Shown here in pieces: positions 27,501-36,500 of a DNA stretch of 58,254 nt (position 1 is the stretch's first letter; every line of letters begins with the position of its first letter). Origin of the DNA: Nocardia vaccinii NBRC 15922 (GTDB lineage Bacteria; Actinomycetota; Actinomycetes; Mycobacteriales; Mycobacteriaceae). The translations under genes were made by a program, and so were the position numbers. The stretch lies in contig NZ_BDCC01000054.1 in assembly GCF_001613305.1 (NCBI RefSeq), forward strand, positions 1 through 58,254, read 5' to 3'. A model generated the notes under the pieces. The model searched no databases and had not been told where the DNA came from. It was given only the letters and a program-made list of their open reading frames with translations.

Positions 27501-30500
27501 GATACGGGTGCGGGTGCCGTATGGCTTGCCGTGCGCGAGGCCGGACAGGAAGTTGCGCCAGCCCGCCTTGACAGTGACGGCATAGTGGCCGTCCGCGACG
27601 AACCGGTACACCTTGCCGCCGTAGTCGGAGGTCACGCGCATGGTGTCGGTGGCATCACCCTTGGTGACATGGGTGTTGGTGGAGTTGCTGCCCTGCCACC
27701 CGCCGCTGGGCCGCAAGCTGTGATCGGATTCCTCGCCGTAGGTTCCGCCGACGATGAACGCTCCCTTGTGGCCGCTGTTCACGCCTGTGGTCCGGGTCGT
27801 CGCGTTGTTGGCCTCCAACCAGTGCTCGGTGTCGACCGCGGTCGGTTCCAGCGCCCTGATGTTGTCGAAGAAGCCGCGGATGTCGACGCTGTAATCGGTG
27901 CCCGTCACCTTGCCGGGGATCTCGGTCTCGAACTTGTACGAGTCGCGGAAGATCAGCGGCGCGTACATGATCATGTGCTGCGGGGACATCGAGGCGTGCA
28001 GGACCGAGCTGGCCTGGGACGCCGGGTCGGTGGCGGGATCGCCGAATGCGGTGCGCCAAATCCACTTTCCGACGCCCGTGGCCTTGCTCCACGCCCAGTG
28101 GCCCCAGCTCTCGCCGTCCTCGGGTGTGGTCGTCCCGGTGTCGTCGCCCTTCTCGTTCTCGTCGGGCCAGTCGCCGGGGATCTTCGGCTTCTTCTCGCCC
28201 GGCTCGAGTGGATTCGGGAGCGGCTCGAGTTCCTTCAGGGGCTTCGGGGCCTCCTCGGCTTCGGTACCGGTGGTGACGGCCTTCTTCGGGATGGTGATGG
28301 TCGTCTCGGGAACATCCGCGCGGGAGGTCGAGGTGGTGCCGTGCTCGGGGAGATCGATCGATTCCGGCTCGTGATCCTGCTTGCGGAACCACGGACCCAG
28401 GCTCGGCCGCCATCCGCTCAGGTCCGGAACCCAGGAGTGGAAGCCCGCGCGATGGTTGCTCCACCAGGAGGACGGATCTTCGGTCCGCCGCGAGCGTGGT
28501 TCGGCGATCGGGAGTATCGGGCCGCGGTCCTCGGGGAATTTGCCAGGTATATCCAGTGTGCTGGGGTCGAAGTCGCGGGCCTCGGCCGCCGCCTCGAGTT
28601 CGATGTCGTCGATGAGACCACGGGTTGCCTCGTGGAGTATCTCGCCGACCGGGTGGTTGGCCACGACGGCGGACAGCGGGATCCTGCCGACGCCGTCCTC
28701 GATGGATTTCTTCGAGGCCAGGCCGAGTCCCTTGGTGATATCGGCGGGGAGCGCGTCCTTCGCGCCGTGATCCGCGCGGATCCTCGGTAGGGCCACCGGG
28801 TCGGTGTTCGGTGTTCCGGTGGTCAGGTAGTGCGGGACGGCCAGGCTGACCTTGCCCTTGCCTTCGATCGGAGCCGGCCCGTGGCCGTGGCTGTAGGAGA
28901 TCTCCGCGATATAGCGAGTGCGCACGCCGAAGATCTCGAGGCCGGCATTGCCTTCGTAGTCCTGCTCCCCGGAATTCTTCGGGCTGAAGGTGTAGTTCTC
29001 CTCGGCGTGGTACTGGGCGGCGCCGCTGCCCTTGGGCTTGCCGTAGGAGAAGTCGTAGGAGGCGGTGAGGCTCGACAGCCGCTGGGTGCCGAATATGTTG
29101 AGTGGATTGGTGAACGATGCGCTGGCGCCGGCATCCACGGCGAGCGGGGTACTTTCGGATTCCTCACCGGAGGACAGGATGATGCCGCTGTAGTTCATCG
29201 TCTGGAGGATGGGTGTCCGCCAGTCGTGGGTGACACCCTGGTTCGGATCGGCCTTCGGGTCGTACTTGCCGTCCGGGGTGTCGTACTCCCGGACGGCCTT
29301 GATGGTGACGGTGATGCGCGCGGGATCCAGACCGGCGGCGGTGGTCCCGTTGAATTCGGTGCGGAAACCGTTCTGGAGCATTTCATCGAACGTCGCGAGC
29401 TTGGTCAGCCGGGCTTTCATCTGCGAGAGTTTGCGAGAGTTCTCCAGGCGTTCCTCCGCGGTGGAACTCAGGTCGAGGAGGTCGTTCGCCTTGCTCGCCG
29501 AGGGGAGGAAATCCATATCGGAGACGAATTTCTCGACACCGTCGAGGATATTGTCCGGTATGTCGACCTGGAGCGGGGTGGTCAGCAGGTCGAGATTTTG
29601 CAGATGCAGCAGGTGCGGCGGGAGGAATCGTTGTTCACCTGCCTGGGGTTTGCGGCCGAGGGAAGCCTTCGACGGCACCAGCATGTTGATCGGATACCGC
29701 TTCCCGGTGGCGGCGGTCGGCGTGGTGTCGGTCGTGTCCTTGACCGGGTTCGTGCCGTCTTTTGCCGGACTCGTGGCGTCTGCCGCCGAGACGACGTCCT
29801 TCGTGGACGTCGTTTTTCCGGGGTTGTTCAGGGGCGTGCCCGACTTCGGCGGAATGGCCGCTCCGTCGGGGCGGACGAATTTGACCCGGATTTCCATCTC
29901 GGGTGTGGTGTGCAGCAGGCGCGCGACCAGGCGCAGCGCGCGGGATATGTAGCCGCGGCCACCGTAGGTCAGCGCATGGCTGTTCTGATGCGTGATCCCG
30001 CCCTTGAAGGGGGTGATATTGCCGCCGCGTGTCGCATAGCCGGTCGCCTTGTCCGATTTTCCCTGCGCCAGACCCAGGGAAAACGCTATCGCCGCGCCGA
30101 GCCGGTTGGAGATCGCGGATCGAGCCTGGGTGCGCAGGCCGCGCACCACGTTGTATTCGAGCCGTGAGTTGCCTTCCGCGGTGACGGGGCCGGTGAGTGT
30201 GTCCCCGCCGTGGAAATCGACGATCTCCACATCGAAGAATCCGAGTGGTTTACCGGATGAGGTGTACATCGTCGGTGATTGCACAGATCCGCCGTGCATC
30301 ATGGGGATATTGCCGCGCAAGTTGTCGCCGAAGAATGTCCGCAGCTGGACCGCCGATGCCTTCGAAATATTCTTGATCTGGTCGGGGAACCCCTTCATCA
30401 CGTCGGCGAACAGTTCGTCGTGAGCCGGAAAATCGAGCGCACCGTAGAAAGGCATCTGCTCGATGGAGATGTACGGCTTCGTCTTGCCGTCGGATTCCGA

Positions 30501-33500
30501 ATAATCGGCGGCGCGATGGAACGGAGGCGGGGTGTGCTTGTCGTCCTTACCTGCCTCCGGAATTTTTATCTTGTTGTCGTGCAGATGGTTGGGGAACCAG
30601 GCGGTCAGGAGGTCGGGGGCGGCTTCGTGATCGATTTTCACCCAGTCGTCTTCATGATCGCGGATATCCGGTGACAGCACGCCGGCAAGCCCCTCGGGGT
30701 TGTACCGCATCTCCCAGTGCATATCGAAGTCGTGTGGTATCGCGTCGGAGTCCGTGCTGCGCTTCTTGATGACCGACTGCACCGATCCGATCACGGCCAT
30801 GGCGGAGGACAGCTGATTGTGCGTGAAATTGATCTGCGGGGTCAGACCCCAGTTGACCAGCTTGCCTTTTTCCACGTCGAACAGGTGCGTGTACGGGAAA
30901 CTGAACGATCGTTGGCTGTGCTCGCTCGCGGAACTACCGAGGTCGACGTTTCCGTAGGTCCAGCGCTGGAGGCTCACCGGCGGCCCGTTGTTCGGTCGCG
31001 AGTTCTCGCGCGGCGTCAATTTCAGGCGCAGGAATACCGGGAACGGGTTGCCCTTGTATTCCGCGGCCAGCGGCATACCGGATTTGCTGAGCAGGCGGTA
31101 CATCTCCGCCGTGGTCAGGCGTGGGGTCAGCTTCTGTTTGACGGCGGCGTGGAACGGGTCCTTCGGGGTCTCGGGGCCGTCCAGCGCTTTGGTCAGTGCG
31201 GTCTTTCGCTTGGCGTCGGGACCGGTATAGGCCGGCTTCGCACTGTCCGTCGGCTTCTTGTCGTCTGTCTTCTTGTCGTCTGTCGGGGTCGCCGCCTTCT
31301 TGCTGTTGTCGGCGGCGGCCGGTTGTTCGGTACCTTCGGTGTCCGCTGGCTTGGTGCTGCTCACGGTGGCGACCGGTTGTTTGGCAGCTTCGGTCTCCAC
31401 CATGTGGATGGCCTGTTGGCGAAGCCACTTGATCGTGTTCTCCGGAATCGGCGCGACGTAAACGAAATCCTCGGCGCCTTTGAAATGCTTGCCGAAATTC
31501 CAGACCGTTCTACTCAGATTCGAGCCGGACGGGGGGTCACTCGATTCCGAGTCATCCGTGGACCGTGCGCCGATCATGGTCGTCGCGGGCAGCTGATCCG
31601 ACATCGCGGGATCCACGGTCATCGGGACGCCGTCGGCGGAGTAGAGCACCGCGTGCGTACCCGCCAGCTCCCGCGGCACGTGCGGCGGGAACGACCGGGT
31701 ATCGGGATCGGACGCGTCGTGGACCGCGACACTGCCGTCATCGTTGACGCGCAACAGATACGCATGCGCGCCAACGCCGTTGGCGTCGGTGTACCCCCGG
31801 TACTCGTCCACCACCAGGGCCACCGCACCCGGGCCGATTCGGGTCAGCTGCGTGGCGATGTGGTCGTGGTTGTCGAACCGGGTCAGCGGCGCACCGGCGC
31901 GGTCCGACAAAACATTCGCGGGCATACCGGTGATACCGGCGAGTGATTCGGGCACCTGGGGGCGCGGGCGTCCGGTGAACGCGGAAAGCTGTTCCAGCGC
32001 AACGACGGCGCAGTTGGCCCCGCCCCATACCGCCGCTAGGTCCTCCGGAGCCGTGTAGTCCGGCAGTGCCGGGTAGGCGGGCGGACCTTCACCCACGTTC
32101 CCATAGGTCGGCAATACCTCATGGGCGGAAGTCACGGCCTGAGTCGCGGAAACTTCGGTGGGAGCCACGGATCGGTCGGCGGGTCCGGCGATCACCAGAT
32201 CGCTGATGCCGTGCTGCCGCATCAGATTTTCCAGCACCGAGACATGCGATTGCCCTTGCCGACCGGTTTGCGGGTCGTACACGCGGAACTCGTCGCTGTC
32301 GCCGATGCGTTGCACGGCCAGCGCGCGGGACTCGTACGGGTTCAGCATCCACACGCGGGTATCGGCCGGCAGATCCCGCAGTTGGACCGAATCGCGGAGT
32401 TCGTGCCGGGCGTCGTCGCCCAGACTCAGCTCCGCCCAACGGAGCCACTGCGCGAGGGTGCGTTCGTCGCTGTTCGCGCGCAGACCGGCGATCACGTTGA
32501 TCGCGTCCTGGCGCTGCGTGGATGTGAGTGTCGTGTAATCGAATTGGTTGGCGCCGCTGGAATCGTGCTGCAGCCAGTGCATCGCCAGCCAGCCGCCGAA
32601 CCGGCCGACCGTATGGCCGGGCAGGGCCCGGGTCCGGAGTTCGGGAAGGACCGCCAGTCTCCGGTCGTTCGAATCGCCGCTCAGATGCAGATACGGATTG
32701 CGCATGGTGGCGGGCGGATGCCAGGGCTCTTCCTGCACGTTCGTCCGGCGGCCGTCGACCAGTGCGGTCGGAATCCGGCGAGAGAATCCCTGGAACAGCC
32801 GACCGAGCCCGAATCTCGACCGAGCGGGTTGCTGACGTTCGTAGGGGGCGAGGGAGGCGGGGAATTCGCGCGGCGGTTCGGTCCGCGGCTGTTCCTGTGT
32901 GTCCGGCGGCGGCAGTTTCGCCGGTGCGGCCGAACCGTCGAACGTCGGGGTGCCGAACTGGTATCTCGCCGGCGCCGAGGGGCCCGCTTGGGTCTGTGTG
33001 GTCTGCGGGAACCCGGCATTATGCTGGGCCGCAGGCGAATTCGATGGAAAGTAAGTCGAGGAGGCGGGTCGGGAAACGGTCGGTCCGGGCAGGTCCTCCG
33101 GGCGGAAGCCGGGGGGCGGGGTGGCCGTGCTGGTGCGGTTACCGTCGTCGCCGAGGTTGTGCGAGGTGTTCGAGTGCGGGGTGCCGGGCTGTTCCGAATC
33201 GGAGGTGGTCGACCCGAATTCCGGGTCGCCCAGCAGGGTTTCGATCGTCGGGAAGTCTTGCCGCGGCTGGAATGCGAAGGGACGTGAGCCGGGAGCGCGG
33301 TATGCGCCCGGTTGTTCGGATGATCCGTGCGGCAGTCGATCCGGGGGGAGTACCGCGTGCATATTGTTGCTGCCGTCGGTATTCGGGGCCGGACGGGTAG
33401 ATGTGCTGGTGCCTTCGGTCGATCTGGGTGGCGGAGTGACGGGGCTCTGCGAGTCGGTGCCGTCCGCGAGCGGAGGTGCGCGCGAGGGGTCCGAATCCGT

Positions 33501-36500
33501 GCGACGCGAATTCAGCAGCTGCTGTTCGACGGCGGCCTTCTGCATGGGCGTGGCGAGATCGCGCAGATCTTTCTCGGCCGAATCCAGTGCGGTCCTGGTC
33601 TGTTCCAGGTTCGCCTCGGTGTGCTCGTTCCCACCGTTCTGGTGTGCCGCCGTGGCCTCTCGATATTCGTTCGCCGCCTCCTGATAACGCGTGATGAAGG
33701 TCTTGACACGGGCGTTGGGCGCGGCGCTGCGGTAATCCTCGGGCGAGATGTAGTGCACGGCTTCACCGGGAGTTCCGCCGGTCGCCCAGTCTCCGTTCGG
33801 GTTACCGCTGCGCGCGGCACGGGTCTCGGCCTGATGGTTCACGCGTTCCGAATATGCCGGGCCGCCACTGATTTTGACCTTCAGGCCACCGTTCGCGATG
33901 GCATCCTTGGACGGGGTGATGTCCACGCCCCGGCCCATCATCTTGTTGCCGAGGATGATTCGGCCCATCTCGCCGCCGTTGGCGATGACCTTCTGCAGTT
34001 CGTCGTTCGCTCGGTCCTTACTCCCGTGCGAATCGACCCATGCGACATCGAGTTTGTCGTATTTCACCTCGAGTCCCCGTTCGGACGCGGCGTGGTCGAG
34101 CGCATCGGACAGCCGAGCGACATCCGCGTTGTCCATGGCGATGGCCAGCTGCGGCGAACCCTTCTGCTCCCATTCCCCGGTGTCGGTATTCCGCACGAAC
34201 GCGGTGTCGAGGATATCGTTCGCCATCGCCTGGAATTTCTCCGCACCGGAGGTGAAGTGCCGTGCGTCCGGGGTTTGCAGCTGCGATTTGAAGAATCTGT
34301 CCACCTTCGAGATCGGCCCGGTGCCGTACTCCTCGTGCATGACGTCCTCGACGCCGCGCGGATTGCCCTCGGTGGGCGTGAGCAGGGTGCCCGACATTCC
34401 GGTGATGTGATCGAAATGACCGCCGCTGAAGATCTGCTTTCCGGTGATGCTCAGCGAATGCTCCGAATCCGCCGTGATCGACAGGCCGTTCTTCGCCTCG
34501 AGATATTTGGCGAACCCGTTCCACCGGCTCGAGCTCTGCTTCTCCGGATCGTCCATGACCTGGTCGTTGGTCTGCGAGGAGATGATCTTGATCTTCCCGT
34601 CCTCGCTGACGTGGTAGTCCGAATTCCGCTCGGGACCCCATTCCGCCTGTGCCGCATGCGCCAACTCCTCGGCGTCCGCGTCGCTGATGTCCCGCTGGCC
34701 ATTGCGCAGCATGATCGCCAGCTTGGCCCGGCCGAAACGGGTCATCTTCGAATCGAAGACTCCGCGCTTGTCCGGATCCTTGCCGAAATCCGCCGGGCCG
34801 AGTACGCCACGTTCCTTGGCCTCCTGCAGCGTGTTCCAGATGTCGTGAACGCGGTTCGCGAACGACTCGTCGGCGGGGCCGGACTTTCCGGGCGAGAGCA
34901 CGTAGTGGGTCTGCTCATCGATCAGCTGCGCGTCGATCTCGTCGATGATCAGATCGCCGCCGGGGAACGGCTCGAAACGGTCGGGCAAGCCCCGGCTTTC
35001 GGCAGCGGCGTCGAGAATTTGCTTGTACTCCTTCATCGAGGGCGCCTGCTCCAGGTCCGCGCGCAGCTGCGTCAGTTCCTCGGTCGACATACCGCTGTCC
35101 TTCAGTTTGTCGACCACCGCCTGCGCCTCTTTGACCGCGCGGAAGCCGTAATCCTGGGCAGTGCCCAGGACGATAAGCTTGCGCCCCTCCACCCGCTCCG
35201 GGAACGGCTGATCCGAATCCAGGTGGTACACATCGATTCCCAGGCCGTGGTCGCCCGCGACGAGACTCTCGAATTCGTGCTGCATATGCACCACGAGCGG
35301 ATCGCTACTCGTCATCACATGGGCGATGCCCTTGTCCAGGACGGTGCGAGTGGCCCGCGAAATGGCGGTCAATTCCTTGCCCTCGCCGGTGTCCATTTCG
35401 ACCGGGCCGTGACGCATCAGAATTTCGGAGGTGAGCTGCGTCCACCGCAGCACCTTGCCGCCCGGACCGCCGATCTCGCCACCGGTACCGCGGCGGAACA
35501 GTTCGATCTGCGCCGCACGGGAGTCCTTTTCCGAACCGGTGAGAATTCGCTGCTCCAACTCCTCGGTGCTGAGCCTGCCCAGCGGTCCCGACCGGTCCTT
35601 TCCGGCCTGGATGTCGTAATGTTCCAGCAGCGCTTCGGCCGCCGCCTTCGCGGCCGACACCCGTTGCCTGCGCACCAGCGGGAAGGCGTCGTCCTGGCCG
35701 ATATGCCCGTCCTGGAACGCTTTCCAGGCATCCGTGCCCGCCTTATCGGCATCGGCCATGAGTTTGTCCACGGCCGTCTCGACGGTCTGCCGGTGATCTT
35801 CGGCCGCCTGCTCGTAGACCGCCCGCGCCTCGGAAATGCGTGCGTCGTCGTGGGATGCCTCGGCCGCCGCGAGTGCGCGCCGGGCCTCCTCGACACTGCT
35901 GCCGGAGCGTTGGATGGCCTCCTTCACCTGCTGCTGGTGCTGCTCTGCACGCTCCTGCGCGGCGACGAGGCGCTGGTACACCTCGGCGTCGTGCTTCGGT
36001 GTCGTCGATTCGGCGGGAAAGTCGTTGTGTGACTGGGGATCTTCCGGCCCGGTCTGCCTCGTCGCCGGGTGGTCGGAATTGCCGGGAACGCGGATATCGG
36101 TGATTCTCGAATCCGACAGAACCGTATCCAGGGTCGTCGATCTCGGCACCGCACGCCCCTCGGCATCGGTCAATCCGCCGGAGCGGGACCAGATGTACCG
36201 TGCGCCGGACTCGTCGCCGAACGCCACGAGGTCGTGTGTGCCCGAGGCGCTCTTGCCGAATGCGGCCTTGGTCAGCTGCTGCGGTTGGGATCCCAGTTCG
36301 GTGACCTCGTCCCAGCCCCTGCCGGGCGGGCCGTCGAACTCGTGATCGGTTGCGGCGGCGGGGATGTCGTCCGGCGGCGCGGGCTCATCACGTGACGAAG
36401 TCTCGGTGAGGTGTGGTTCGGTCGCGGTGGACGAGCCGATGCGGACGTTGCCGGTGGCGCGGGCGCCATCGAGAGCACGGCCGGGAGCGTGGGTCGGACT

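Noticed and set aside
23418..29952. Several plus-strand open frames of 400-900 codons opposite the giant gene
   Set aside because: Antisense shadows in GC-rich DNA; extreme Arg/Gly/Val or Ser/Ala bias and no recognisable domains.
32260..32690. YopT-like C58 cysteine protease before Tox-PL 2
   Set aside because: Only the 'FRVYDPQTG' strand and a 'WLAMHWL' helix resemble the family; no catalytic Cys/His pair is visible, so I do not call it.
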